Shown here in pieces: positions 1 to 8,060 of a stretch of DNA of 26,181 bases. The first letter of the stretch is position 1. Each line of letters starts with the position of its first letter. The position numbers and the translations under genes are program-made. The notes below the pieces were generated by a model, which saw only the letters and a list, made by a program, of their open reading frames with translations, made no database searches and was not told the origin of the DNA. Source of the stretch: an uncultured Flavobacteriales bacterium (GTDB lineage: Bacteria > Bacteroidota > Bacteroidia > Flavobacteriales > Crocinitomicaceae); the NCBI GenBank assembly GCA_946479985.1, contig CAMLIF010000050.1, forward strand, positions 1-26,181. The letters run 5' to 3'.

Positions 1-252
1 AATATTCAGTATTAAGACTTGTTTAACATATAGTTAACGGCCACATAGTTTTTCTTTTTTCTGATTGGCTATTGACACCTCATAATAAACGATCTTATTG
101 TCCTATGTGGTTTTCGCGAACTCTGCGGGAGTTTCATCTTACTTTTCTTTGTGTTCCTCATGTGTGGTGGACAATAAAAATACCGATTGTTTTCTGAGTG
201 TAGAATCGCGTGAATATTTCGCGACCGTTGCTTACTTAGCCGGAACTTATAG
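1..252. other. Left flank without a recognisable gene
   Basis: Together with the terminator that follows, this is 313 bases without a gene I can support. A 66-codon open frame (98-298, plus, TTG start) runs through it, but the translation resembles no family and its end runs through the terminator hairpin of the neighbouring gene. I saw no clear TAnnTTTG promoter, tRNA or long repeat. It is downstream of the TonB receptor and may be the upstream or downstream region of a gene lying outside the window. Confidence 0.5.
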
Positions 253-287
253 AAACAAAAAAACTGCCCACCTTTCGATGAGCAGTT
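253..287 (-). terminator. Rho-independent terminator of the TonB receptor gene
   Basis: The arms AACTGC (262-267) and GCAGTT (282-287) pair. On the minus strand the hairpin is followed by a run of Ts, which is the A-rich stretch 254-263 read in reverse. It lies 27 bases past the receptor stop codon. The stem is short, with a 14-base loop that may be closed further by a CA/TG pair, so its strength is uncertain. Confidence 0.65.
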
Positions 288-313
288 CCATTGCTTGATT
301 TGATGTAATGTAC

Positions 314-3289
314 TTATAGTTTAAATGTTAAACTCATTGAGATAGTTCTTCCGAAATTAGTTCTCCAAACTTCATCATCAATTCCTTCCTGGTACCCGTT
401 ATTATTATCTCTGTTTCCAATGAACAATGCGTTTGTTGCTCCGCGAACTCCTTTTGCATCTGCAGTGTTCTCGTTATTTTGGTAGAACAACTGATCCTGT
501 GCAAGGATATTTTTAACGTTCAGTTTCAATTCTGCTTTATTGCCATCTCCGGCTTTGTTTTTCCAAAAACCGTAAGTCACCTGGAAATCTAAGAATGTTC
601 TTGCATTTTCCCAAAGGTCAGGCTCATTTACGTTTCCAACAATGGCAATACGTTCACCAACTCTGTTTAAGTATAAAGTAGAAGACCATTTTTTATCAGG
701 ATGCATGTATGTTAATCCTGCATTCAGAACGTATGGCGATTGCCCTTGTAATGGTCTTGAAGAACTTGCCGACCCAACAATATCTGAAACATCAACCTGT
801 GAACGGATCACTGATAAATTGGAGAAAATTGTAAGGTTGTTTAAGAAAGAACTGCTGTCTACCCGGATGACACTTGCGATCAACGTTCGTGCTTCTACTT
901 CAACTCCGAAATTCGTAGCTCTCTTTGCATTTTTGTAAGAAATTTCTCCTGTTACGTCAGGGCGACTTACCTGCTCGATCGGATTATCGAAGATTTTGTA
1001 GAATACAGTTGCAGAGAATAACTGACCTCTTCCCGGGAACTTCTCAATACGTAAATCGAAGTTTTGGATTTTAGCGCGTTGTAAGCTGTCGTTTCCTGAT
1101 ACTACGAAGTTTGTAGTGAAATCATAGAATGCAAATGGTGCTAATTCTCGGTATTCCGGACGGTTTACAGTTTGTGAATAGGCAGCGCGGATATTTGTAC
1201 GCTCCGATTTTTCATAAATTGCATTTACCGATGGTAAGATGTCTAATTTCTTTGTGTTGATTTCCAATATGGAGTTATCGTCACGTCTTGCCTGAAGTTC
1301 CTGCTGGAAATATTCTCCACGCACTCCGTATACCAGGTGCAATTTCCCAAAACGATTGTCACCCATCAAATAAGCTGCGTTTAATTGAGATTGGGCAGTA
1401 TACGAATCAGAGAATTTTGTCCCGTCAGTTAATTTGAAGCCGCCGGTACCGACATTTCCGTTCGAAGCAGATGGAGCTTCCAATAATCCCATGTTCTCAG
1501 GTGCATAAATTTGATCTTCCGGAAGGTAAAGTAATGAGTTGTCAAAATTTACATTTCCTCCTACAATACCGTATTTTGTATATCCTAACTGACGTGCTTT
1601 GAAATCACGGTCACGGATTTGGCTGTACAAACCAAGTTTGATGATTGTCTTTACTTTTTTTACCTCACTTAACGTATAAGCAAGATCTAAACGGTTGTTG
1701 ATAGAGTTTTCGTTGTTTTCTGAAAAGAACATTCCGCCTGAGTAGTTTGGTCCAACACTTGAGTAAGACATGTTTGCAACATAAGTTGTGTCTAACGGGT
1801 TCGGATCTGACGGATCGTTGAATGTTTTTGAACGTGTATAAATGGTTCTTCTCAAACTTGGAATTACGCGTTTCACATTGCTGTAACCTGTTAGCCAGTT
1901 CAAACGGATTTTTGCTTTCTCCATGTAATGATCTCCGGATAATTGTCCCGAATAAACAGCGTTACTTGTAAACCAGCGCGCATTTGAACGTAATAATGTA
2001 GGGTTTGCCTCTAGCGGATTGATCTCACCCGTACGTGCAATCAGTTTGTCGTCAGAGTTGATAGAATAAATATTCTTGAAACTGATATTGTTGTTCTTGT
2101 TTAATTTCAAAGTGAAATTTGCAAGACCGCCCGCAAGAATTTGCTCGTTGTTATTTTGATCATTGTATACATACTCAATTTGTGAAACGTCACTTCCTGT
2201 TCCGTTTATATAACCTTTACGAACCGTTTCGTTGTAATTGAATGAACGGGAATAAGTAAGTGCTGTAATTACACCGATTTCTTTTCCGAAAAGTGTATCG
2301 TTAAATCCTGCTGAGAACTGAAGACTGTAGTTAGGAGAAAATTTACGGTCCATTAATCCCCATGATGTTGAGAATTGCTGGGCTAAACTTGCTTGTTGCG
2401 AAATGGCCACCGGATAATCTCCGTATGCAGGAATAGTGTTTGACATGGAACGAGCTCCGTTATCAACTCCAATCCAGTCCAGTTTACCGCCTTCGTATGT
2501 TTTTTGGGGTTTGAACGTTGTAATTGTATTGTAGCTGCCGCCAACACCAATAGAAAAGAATGATCTTTCCGGAATTGATTTCGTATTGATCTGAATAATC
2601 CCGCCTGCAAACTCGCCAGGCATATCAGGAGTCGCTGTTTTTGAGATCACAAGATTATCGATCATATTCGATGGAAACATATCGAATGCGAATGCTTTTC
2701 TGTCTGCTTCTGTACTAGGAAGCGGAGAGCCATTTAAGTATGCTGCGTTGTACCGGTCATTCAAACCGCGGATAATGGCGAATTTATTGTCCTGTATACT
2801 TGCTCCACTCGACATTTTAATAACGTCACCGGTATTGTTTGCCGGAGTTCTTCCTGCTGCAACACCTGAAACTACTTCTGCCATTCCCGGAAGTTCTTTC
2901 TGGATAAGTGTTGCGGTTTGGTCTGTGGTTTGGTTCCGTTTAAAGTCAAGAACAATTTGCTCGATGGTATCGCCAAAGGTAAGACTTACATCCAGAATAA
3001 TCGACTGACTTTCACCAAGTGATATTCCTTTATATGTCTTTGTTGGGAAATCGTTGGTTTTAATATTGATATCATACGTTCCCGGAAGTAATTTTCCGAA
3101 GGAATATTTTCCGTCCATATCGGTGAAAATGGACTTTACATTTACTAATTCAACCTGAGCACCCGGGTATGGCTGCGCAAAATCGTCGAGGATTGTACCA
3201 GAAATTGTTGCATTTGCTTTACTGTCCGGCTCCTGGCTAAAGAGTGAGAAAGAACATGCTAAGAGAACAATCGATAAAAAGTATTTCAT
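314..3289 (-). CDS. TonB-dependent outer-membrane receptor with carboxypeptidase-regulatory N-terminal domain
   Basis: This 991-residue protein should form a plugged 22-strand beta barrel that imports a ligand across the outer membrane using TonB-ExbBD energy. A signal peptide (1-18, ending LFS before Gln19) precedes a carboxypeptidase-regulatory-like domain at about 27-90 (ISGTILDD, FTDMDGKYSF, LPGTYDI). The plug follows at about 115-230, with the family motif IRGLNDRYNAAYLNG and GEFAGGIIQINTK. The rest is barrel, ending in the usual aromatic/hydrophobic terminus (SLTFKL). I chose the ATG at 3289 because it begins directly with the signal peptide; an ATG seven codons upstream (3310) is in frame. 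No SusD-like partner lies next to it, so it is probably not a classical polysaccharide locus. The substrate is unknown. It is transcribed apart from the upstream four-gene run, judging by the 112-base gap and promoter-like elements. Confidence 0.93.
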   Translation of the reverse strand: MKYFLSIVLLACSFSLFSQEPDSKANATISGTILDDFAQPYPGAQVELVNVKSIFTDMDGKYSFGKLLPGTYDINIKTNDFPTKTYKGISLGESQSIILDVSLTFGDTIEQIVLDFKRNQTTDQTATLIQKELPGMAEVVSGVAAGRTPANNTGDVIKMSSGASIQDNKFAIIRGLNDRYNAAYLNGSPLPSTEADRKAFAFDMFPSNMIDNLVISKTATPDMPGEFAGGIIQINTKSIPERSFFSIGVGGSYNTITTFKPQKTYEGGKLDWIGVDNGARSMSNTIPAYGDYPVAISQQASLAQQFSTSWGLMDRKFSPNYSLQFSAGFNDTLFGKEIGVITALTYSRSFNYNETVRKGYINGTGSDVSQIEYVYNDQNNNEQILAGGLANFTLKLNKNNNISFKNIYSINSDDKLIARTGEINPLEANPTLLRSNARWFTSNAVYSGQLSGDHYMEKAKIRLNWLTGYSNVKRVIPSLRRTIYTRSKTFNDPSDPNPLDTTYVANMSYSSVGPNYSGGMFFSENNENSINNRLDLAYTLSEVKKVKTIIKLGLYSQIRDRDFKARQLGYTKYGIVGGNVNFDNSLLYLPEDQIYAPENMGLLEAPSASNGNVGTGGFKLTDGTKFSDSYTAQSQLNAAYLMGDNRFGKLHLVYGVRGEYFQQELQARRDDNSILEINTKKLDILPSVNAIYEKSERTNIRAAYSQTVNRPEYRELAPFAFYDFTTNFVVSGNDSLQRAKIQNFDLRIEKFPGRGQLFSATVFYKIFDNPIEQVSRPDVTGEISYKNAKRATNFGVEVEARTLIASVIRVDSSSFLNNLTIFSNLSVIRSQVDVSDIVGSASSSRPLQGQSPYVLNAGLTYMHPDKKWSSTLYLNRVGERIAIVGNVNEPDLWENARTFLDFQVTYGFWKNKAGDGNKAELKLNVKNILAQDQLFYQNNENTADAKGVRGATNALFIGNRDNNNGYQEGIDDEVWRTNFGRTISMSLTFKL

Positions 3290-3307
3290 TACATCATTTA
3301 TTTGATG

Positions 3308-3315
3308 CAAAAGTC
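3308..3315 (-). promoter_or_regulatory. Candidate proximal -7 element for the TonB receptor
   Basis: Read on the minus strand this is GACTTTTG, one mismatch from the Bacteroidota -7 consensus TAnnTTTG. It would start transcription about 15 bases before the ATG at 3289. I see no convincing -33 TTTG. A small inverted repeat, GATTA-TTC-TAATC (3325-3337), sits just upstream. Confidence 0.35.
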
Positions 3316-3385
3316 GATGTACTAGATTATTCTAATCACACCTTCGTGTTATTGGATTTTGAGTGAATCATTAAATCTGTGTTAC

Positions 3386-3393
3386 CAAATTTA
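3386..3393 (-). promoter_or_regulatory. Candidate distal -7 element for the TonB receptor
   Basis: On the minus strand this reads TAAATTTG, a perfect match to TAnnTTTG. It lies just after the stop of the GreA/GreB-like gene and about 95 bases before the receptor ATG. If used, it gives a leader of roughly 90 nt containing two small inverted repeats (3325-3337 and about 3334-3354). Confidence 0.45.
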
Positions 3394-3401
3394 ATACTGG
3401 C

Positions 3402-3851
3402 TTAATATACTGAATCGATTTTGTAAATCATTCCATTCAGTTCGATCTGATCTTTTGGCTGTTTTCCAAGCAGCAACTGGGATAGAGGAGAAGTGGCACC
3501 TAATCCGAAGAGAGTAGAGCGATCATCCAAAATTACTTTTCCAAACGGAACACCCAAAAGAAATCTTCCATCTGAAGTTTGTATAATGGAACCAACTGCA
3601 ATTTTTTGCCGCGATTGAATCTCAAGAAACTGTTTCAATTGACCAACGTGCTGAGATTTGACTGCTTTTGCCAGTTCAAGTTTCACACGTTCCTGCTGGA
3701 TCATTTCCCGGGCTGTTTCGTATTTGTCGCCGGCAGAGCTTTTTGTTTCGTTGGCCAGATCTAAAATGATGGCATTTAATTCCTGTTCAATATCTTCAAC
3801 CGAAATCTGAAGTTTTTTCATGGTTTCTGTAAGAATTTCAACTCTATTCAT
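3402..3851 (-). CDS. GreA/GreB-like transcription factor family protein
   Basis: This 149-residue protein matches the GreA/GreB layout. An N-terminal antiparallel coiled coil (about 1-80) carries the turn motif NETKSSAGDKYETAREM. It is followed by a C-terminal FKBP-like domain with SPLSQLLLGKQPKDQIEL, resembling the Gre SP(I/L)..ALLGK..GD motif. Gre factors enter the RNA polymerase secondary channel and stimulate transcript cleavage through two acidic tip residues; Asp42 and Glu45 are in the right place. The NETKSSAGDK.ET version is, from memory, a Bacteroidota branch often mislabelled 3-oxoacyl-ACP synthase. The ATG at 3851 overlaps the end of the glycosyltransferase gene by 8 nt (ATGAATAG), so the two are probably translationally coupled. 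Whether this branch cleaves backtracked RNA is not known to me. Confidence 0.75.
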   Translation of the reverse strand: MNRVEILTETMKKLQISVEDIEQELNAIILDLANETKSSAGDKYETAREMIQQERVKLELAKAVKSQHVGQLKQFLEIQSRQKIAVGSIIQTSDGRFLLGVPFGKVILDDRSTLFGLGATSPLSQLLLGKQPKDQIELNGMIYKIDSVY

Positions 3852-4977
3852 ACGCCTTGAAATGTGGTTCAAATAAATCTTTCATTTGAGCCATAACGGT
3901 TTCGCCGGAAAAAGTCAATCCGTGCTTGCGAATGGTTTTCGCGTTAAACTGCAAAGCTCCGGAAGTAAATAACTCTATGGCTGTTGCTAATTCTACAGGA
4001 CTTGATTCGGTCAGCTGAATTCCGAGTGATGGATCCATTTCATAAGCAATTCCAACGTTTGTGGAAATAACAGGCAAACCGCTAATCCAGGCTTCAGCAA
4101 TTACAATATTGAAAGTTTCATAAGTTGATGTCACTAATACACAATCGTGCTTTTGCATTTCTGCTGCCACTGTCTCCCAATCGCTTGGTCCAATCCAGGA
4201 TATGGCTTTATCTAATCCGTTTTCCGAACTCCAGTTTTGCCATCTGTCGGTGTCCTGATCGGAGATAACAGTTAGCGAAATCGCTTTGTTCTTGCTGAAA
4301 GCTTGTTTGAATCCTTCAAAGAGTAAGTTCGGATCCTTCGTGGCCAAATCTAGTGTGGAAACATGCAGGAAACGGGTTCTGTACTCCTTTTTATCAGCAG
4401 CAATTGTGAAAAGCTTGGAATCTACGAAGTTTGGTAAAATAGTAGCTTTCGACGTGGGTAAAATACGCTTGATATCTTCTGCCAGTATAGGAGAAACTGC
4501 GCAGAATAGTTCAATATGACGACTTGCACGTTTTAAGAACCGTTTATTAAATTGCTTAAACCGGCTGCTGATCTCTTTTCTGTAATAAGATCCATGCTCC
4601 AAAACAACCAAATCACGATGGAAATGTCGTTTGGCATGAATGAACTGAAATGCTCTCGGCAGCAGTACATGTCCGAAAATCAAATCTACGTCTTCAATAA
4701 GGTTAAGAGAAGTACGTAATGCTTTACGCTGATTCCACCAGTGAACAAATCTGTTTTTGGAAATCGGATGATATGCCCGAATGATGCGAACGTTATTTTC
4801 AATTGTCTCAACTAATTGAAGTGCTGAAACTTTTTTATCTCCCATGGTGTGAACTACAGAAACTTCAAACTCGGTTGCAAGCAGTTCTGCAAATCGCTGC
4901 ACAAAATTTCCTGCAAACTGATTCAATCTGTTGGGAAACCAGGAACTCATAATTAATATATGTCTGTGCTGACTCAT
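3844..4977 (-). CDS. Glycosyltransferase family 4-like (GT-B fold)
   Basis: This 377-residue cytoplasmic enzyme should transfer a sugar from a nucleotide-sugar donor, probably to a cell-surface glycan or glycolipid. The N-terminal half starts with SSWFPNRLNQFAGNFVQRFAE, typical of the acceptor-side Rossmann domain of group 1 transferases. The C-terminal donor domain has the EX7E motif, with Glu287 and Glu295 in YETFNIVIAEAWISGLPVIST. There is no signal peptide or membrane helix. It starts 18 bases after the secreted hydrolase gene and overlaps the GreA/GreB-like gene by 8 nt. No other polysaccharide genes are nearby, so donor and acceptor cannot be inferred. Confidence 0.88.
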   Translation of the reverse strand: MSQHRHILIMSSWFPNRLNQFAGNFVQRFAELLATEFEVSVVHTMGDKKVSALQLVETIENNVRIIRAYHPISKNRFVHWWNQRKALRTSLNLIEDVDLIFGHVLLPRAFQFIHAKRHFHRDLVVLEHGSYYRKEISSRFKQFNKRFLKRASRHIELFCAVSPILAEDIKRILPTSKATILPNFVDSKLFTIAADKKEYRTRFLHVSTLDLATKDPNLLFEGFKQAFSKNKAISLTVISDQDTDRWQNWSSENGLDKAISWIGPSDWETVAAEMQKHDCVLVTSTYETFNIVIAEAWISGLPVISTNVGIAYEMDPSLGIQLTESSPVELATAIELFTSGALQFNAKTIRKHGLTFSGETVMAQMKDLFEPHFKAYE

Positions 4978-4995
4978 CTGAATCAGCTAATATAG

Positions 4996-6279
4996 TCAAT
5001 TCAGAGGCACTTTGAAAACCCGTTCATAACCATTTCTGTTTATTCGTACAAAATAGATTCCGCTGCTTGCTGATTTAAGATCGAAGATATTTTCCTCTCT
5101 TATCAACGGAATTAGTGCTCCTGAGGCATTGATTACTTCAATTTCATCAGATGGTTTTAGCCCGATAATCATGATATTTCGTTGCAATTGATCTATCCCG
5201 ATTTTTAAATCAGATAATTCTTCTTTCTGAATAGATAAGCCGCAATCGAGACGATTGATATATTGCCAGATTGTGTCATTGTATTGTGTTGAGATCAGGC
5301 TGCTCCCGAGTGTTGCTCCCATTCGTACCACAACCATTCCTGTTGACGGGACCACATTGATGATTTGTCCGTTCTTTCCTTCTGCTGCATAAAGATCTGC
5401 CGGTGCATTCGGAAGTAAAGGTCCGTTGAATAAAAATTGTACACCTGGAATCTGATAACCGCTTTGTCCGTTCAGCCAGGTTAAATATCCGTACGAAGGA
5501 TTAAGCGATTGAGAAGGTGTTCGCATTGCCTGCAGATAATTCAAATCTGTTTGAACTGGTGTTGAATTCCACATTCCGTTTGATTGTAACAGCAAACCAA
5601 ACCTTGCCATGCCGCGAGCTTTTGAAACAAAAATATGGTTGTAGCCAATTGTAACGTATGTGCCGGTCATTCCGATCTTGGATCCGATCTTCGAATAAAC
5701 GTAACTGCTTAAATTGGCTCCTGTAGCATTTTCTATTACCGAATCTAATAAGGTATACGGCCCGTTGTGATATGCCCAGCGCGTGTTTGGAGCGGCTAAA
5801 TATTCTAAACAATCGGGCGTTGTGCAAAAAGGGTCTGCAACTCCGTCATCCAATCCACTGGTCATCGTAAGCTGGTTCAGGATGGTAATTGCGTTTTCCT
5901 GGAAAGTTGTTGCGCTTGTCCAGCCCGCTCCGAGATAATCGGTTGTAGCGTCATCTATATCCAGATCGCCTTCGGTTTGAGCTATACCAACAGCATAAGC
6001 TGTTAAGGTTTTTCCTGCCGAATTCCAGACATATAAACTGTCCTGGGTAAAAGTTCCGAAATACTTTTCGATCACAATTTTTCCGTCTTTTAAGACAATG
6101 AAAGCTTTTGTTGTGGAATTTTCCAGCCAGTTTTCCATTTGCAGAATAGAATCTTCACACCAGCCAAGTTCGCTTGGATCCATCGTTTCCCAGGTATTCC
6201 CAACCAGAGGTGGATAATACAATTGCGCTTTCGAAGAGGTTGCAGCGAAAACGAGAATGAGTAGCAGGATGTTTTTCAT
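4996..6279 (-). CDS. Secreted beta-lactamase-family serine hydrolase with degenerate T9SS C-terminal domain
   Basis: This 427-residue protein belongs to the class C beta-lactamase/esterase fold (Pfam Beta-lactamase, EstB-like). A signal peptide (1-18, TSSKA before Gln19) is followed by the catalytic domain to about residue 345. That domain has the SxxK motif S87-A-G-K90, the YxN motif Y170-H-N172 (WAYHNGPYTLLDSVIE), and a KNGQ segment where the KTG/HTG motif is expected. The C-terminal 75 residues have the type A sorting-domain pattern (IEVINASGALIPL, SSGIYFVRINRNGYERVFKV) but lack the usual YPNP start. Export through T9SS and surface attachment are therefore inferred. Substrates could be esters, amides or D-amino-acid peptides; the sequence does not decide. 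It sits 18 bases downstream of the cysteine desulfurase gene. Confidence 0.88.
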   Translation of the reverse strand: MKNILLLILVFAATSSKAQLYYPPLVGNTWETMDPSELGWCEDSILQMENWLENSTTKAFIVLKDGKIVIEKYFGTFTQDSLYVWNSAGKTLTAYAVGIAQTEGDLDIDDATTDYLGAGWTSATTFQENAITILNQLTMTSGLDDGVADPFCTTPDCLEYLAAPNTRWAYHNGPYTLLDSVIENATGANLSSYVYSKIGSKIGMTGTYVTIGYNHIFVSKARGMARFGLLLQSNGMWNSTPVQTDLNYLQAMRTPSQSLNPSYGYLTWLNGQSGYQIPGVQFLFNGPLLPNAPADLYAAEGKNGQIINVVPSTGMVVVRMGATLGSSLISTQYNDTIWQYINRLDCGLSIQKEELSDLKIGIDQLQRNIMIIGLKPSDEIEVINASGALIPLIREENIFDLKSASSGIYFVRINRNGYERVFKVPLN

Positions 6280-6297
6280 AGTATTTAGTTTTAAATG

Positions 6298-7437
6298 CTA
6301 AACAAGCACTTTTTCATAAATCAGTGCGAGTTGTTCCAAAGCAAAATCTATTTCGGCCCTGGTGGTATATCTTGAAAAGGAGAATCGTGCATTTGGCCTC
6401 GACATATCAGCAGCAATTCCTTCCAGTACGTGTGAACCTTTATTTGCTCCCGATGTACAAGCCGAACCACCCGAACATGCTACACCCTTCAGATCTAAAG
6501 TGAAAAGCAGCATGCCTGCTTTAGATGTACCGGGCAAGCAAACGTTTAATACGGTGTATAAACTTTTGGCAGGATCTGTATCGCCGTGAAAAGTAACATC
6601 CGGAAATAAATTCACGAGTTCAGACATCATGTACGACTTAAGACCCTGAACATGCGATTGATGCTCCGTGATATCTTCATTCGCCAGTTCAAGCGCTTTA
6701 GCTAATCCTACAATTCCATATACATTTTCAGTCCCGCCACGGAAACCGCGTTCCTGTGATCCGCCATGAATAAAAGATTTCAAAGGAACTTTTTTGTTAG
6801 TATACAAGAACCCAACACCTTTTGGTCCGTGAAATTTGTGAGCAGCGCAGGTAATGAAATCAATATCCAGTTCCTTCATATCGAATGGATAATGTGCCAT
6901 CGTTTGAACGGTATCAGAATGAAAATAAGCTCCGTGTGTTCTACACAATTTACTCACTTCGTGAATAGGGGTAAGTGTTCCTATTTCATTATTGGCATGC
7001 ATAAGAGATACAAGCGTCGGTTTTCCGTCCGCCAAAAGCGTTTCCAGTTCTTTCAGGGAAATATGACCTTTGGAATCGATTTTTAACCAGGCAGCTTCAA
7101 TGCCGCAAGTTTGAGAAAGATGTTCAATGGTGTGTCCAACAGCATGGTGCTCAATACTGCTTGAAATAATGCGTTTTACGCCGAGTTCCTGAACAGCAGT
7201 AAACAGTGCCATATTATCAGCTTCAGTTCCGCCTGAAGTGAAAATAATCTCAGAAGGAGCGCAGTTTAAAAGTCTCGCAACTGTTCTTCTCGAAGTTTCC
7301 AAATGCGCTTTAGCCTGGCGACCGTAAAAATGAGTTGAAGAAGGATTTCCAAATTCATTTTGAAGAACAGGGATCATCGCTTCAGCAACTTCGGGAGCAA
7401 GTGGAGTTGTGGCTGCATTATCAAGGTATACGCGCAT
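6298..7437 (-). CDS. Cysteine desulfurase, NifS/IscS family
   Basis: This pyridoxal-phosphate enzyme turns L-cysteine into alanine plus a protein-bound persulfide, the sulfur source for Fe-S clusters and tRNA thiolation. All signature parts are present in 379 residues: YLDNAATTPL at the N-terminus, the PLP lysine K201 in AAHKFHGPKG, Asp175/Gln178 in HSDTVQ, RGGTEN (about 233-238), and the catalytic cysteine C327 in SGGSACTSG. The ATG at 7437 begins with the conserved MRVYLDNAATT; an upstream ATG (7458) adds seven unconserved residues and overlaps the -7 element. Length is normal for the family. No iscU, sufE or tRNA-thiolation gene is adjacent, so the sulfur acceptor is unknown. It is the first gene of a four-gene minus-strand run. 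Confidence 0.93.
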   Translation of the reverse strand: MRVYLDNAATTPLAPEVAEAMIPVLQNEFGNPSSTHFYGRQAKAHLETSRRTVARLLNCAPSEIIFTSGGTEADNMALFTAVQELGVKRIISSSIEHHAVGHTIEHLSQTCGIEAAWLKIDSKGHISLKELETLLADGKPTLVSLMHANNEIGTLTPIHEVSKLCRTHGAYFHSDTVQTMAHYPFDMKELDIDFITCAAHKFHGPKGVGFLYTNKKVPLKSFIHGGSQERGFRGGTENVYGIVGLAKALELANEDITEHQSHVQGLKSYMMSELVNLFPDVTFHGDTDPAKSLYTVLNVCLPGTSKAGMLLFTLDLKGVACSGGSACTSGANKGSHVLEGIAADMSRPNARFSFSRYTTRAEIDFALEQLALIYEKVLV

Positions 7438-7455
7438 GTGAGTTTTTGTTTTATA

Positions 7456-7463
7456 CAAATTTA
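7456..7463 (-). promoter_or_regulatory. -7 element of the cysteine desulfurase operon
   Basis: Read on the minus strand this is TAAATTTG, a perfect TAnnTTTG. About 20 bases upstream lies TTCTTTA (from about 7480-7487), close to the -33 TTTG. Transcription would start about 15 bases before the ATG at 7437. It sits in the 251-base divergent gap shared with the plus-strand gene at 7689. Confidence 0.6.
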
Positions 7464-7688
7464 ATGGTTCTCCTGATGATAAAGAATGAAAAATTCCGAT
7501 TCACAAGGATTCCTAAAAGAAATAAGGGGTATGAAACTCAATTAGTACTCTGGGAATCAACTATGTATTTAAGCCAGGATATTTTTTTAGTTCAACCCCT
7601 TTCAAATAAATACAATTTGTTAAATTTTAATGTTATCTAAAAATAAAATCCTATTTTCGAGGAAATTACGCTACAAAATTACACTACT

Positions 7689-8060
7689 ATGAATAAAAAA
7701 CTCCTCCTCCTTCTAGCCTTAATTTCATTCGTGCCATTCGGTTTTTCGCAAACAGAGCGAACTTACATGGCCAGGGTTACGGGATTGAATGATTCTAATT
7801 CAGATATGGTATTAAGCCAATTTTTACGACAACAGCCCGGAATAATGATAGCGCGTACCGATCATCATTCAGAAAGCATTTTGATTATGCTTGATATTGA
7901 TCAATTATCGGAAAATCAACTGGTTACTTTGCTTGAAAGTCAAAATATGCATGTAATGTGCTCAGTGATTGAAGAATCGCCTACTAATATTCGTCAAAAA
8001 CTGCAAAGTAAATGTTATAAGGCAAATGACGGAATTGTGAATGAAAACGAAGAAAGGTAA
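7689..8060 (+). CDS. Small secreted protein of unknown function
   Basis: I do not recognise a family. The 123-residue product has a clear signal peptide (KKLLLLLALISFVPFGFSQ, ending FS before Gln). The mature part of about 100 residues alternates short strands and helices (YMARVTGLNDSNSDMVLSQF, ILIMLDIDQLSENQLVTLLE), which suggests a ferredoxin-like alpha/beta fold such as a heavy-metal-associated-like domain without the CxxC motif. Two cysteines remain, in HVMCSV and SKCYK. Its stop codon overlaps the next start by one base (TAATG), so it is probably co-translated with the T9SS cargo protein and may act with it. Upstream, TATTTTCG at about 7652-7659 could be a weak -7 element. Confidence 0.8.
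   Translation: MNKKLLLLLALISFVPFGFSQTERTYMARVTGLNDSNSDMVLSQFLRQQPGIMIARTDHHSESILIMLDIDQLSENQLVTLLESQNMHVMCSVIEESPTNIRQKLQSKCYKANDGIVNENEER

Noticed and set aside
98..298. 66-codon open frame in the left flank
   Set aside because: TTG start, no family likeness, and its 3' end runs through the terminator hairpin at 253-287.
2748..3008. 86-codon frame antisense to the TonB receptor
   Set aside because: It lies opposite the conserved plug domain and reflects codon bias of the real gene.
314..3289. Lipobox-like LLAC at residues 9-12 of the TonB receptor
   Set aside because: It lies too early, inside the hydrophobic core; cleavage after LFS at residue 18 fits a normal signal peptide and barrel receptors are not lipidated.
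314..3289. Polysaccharide utilisation locus
   Set aside because: No SusD homologue or polysaccharide-degrading enzyme flanks the receptor.
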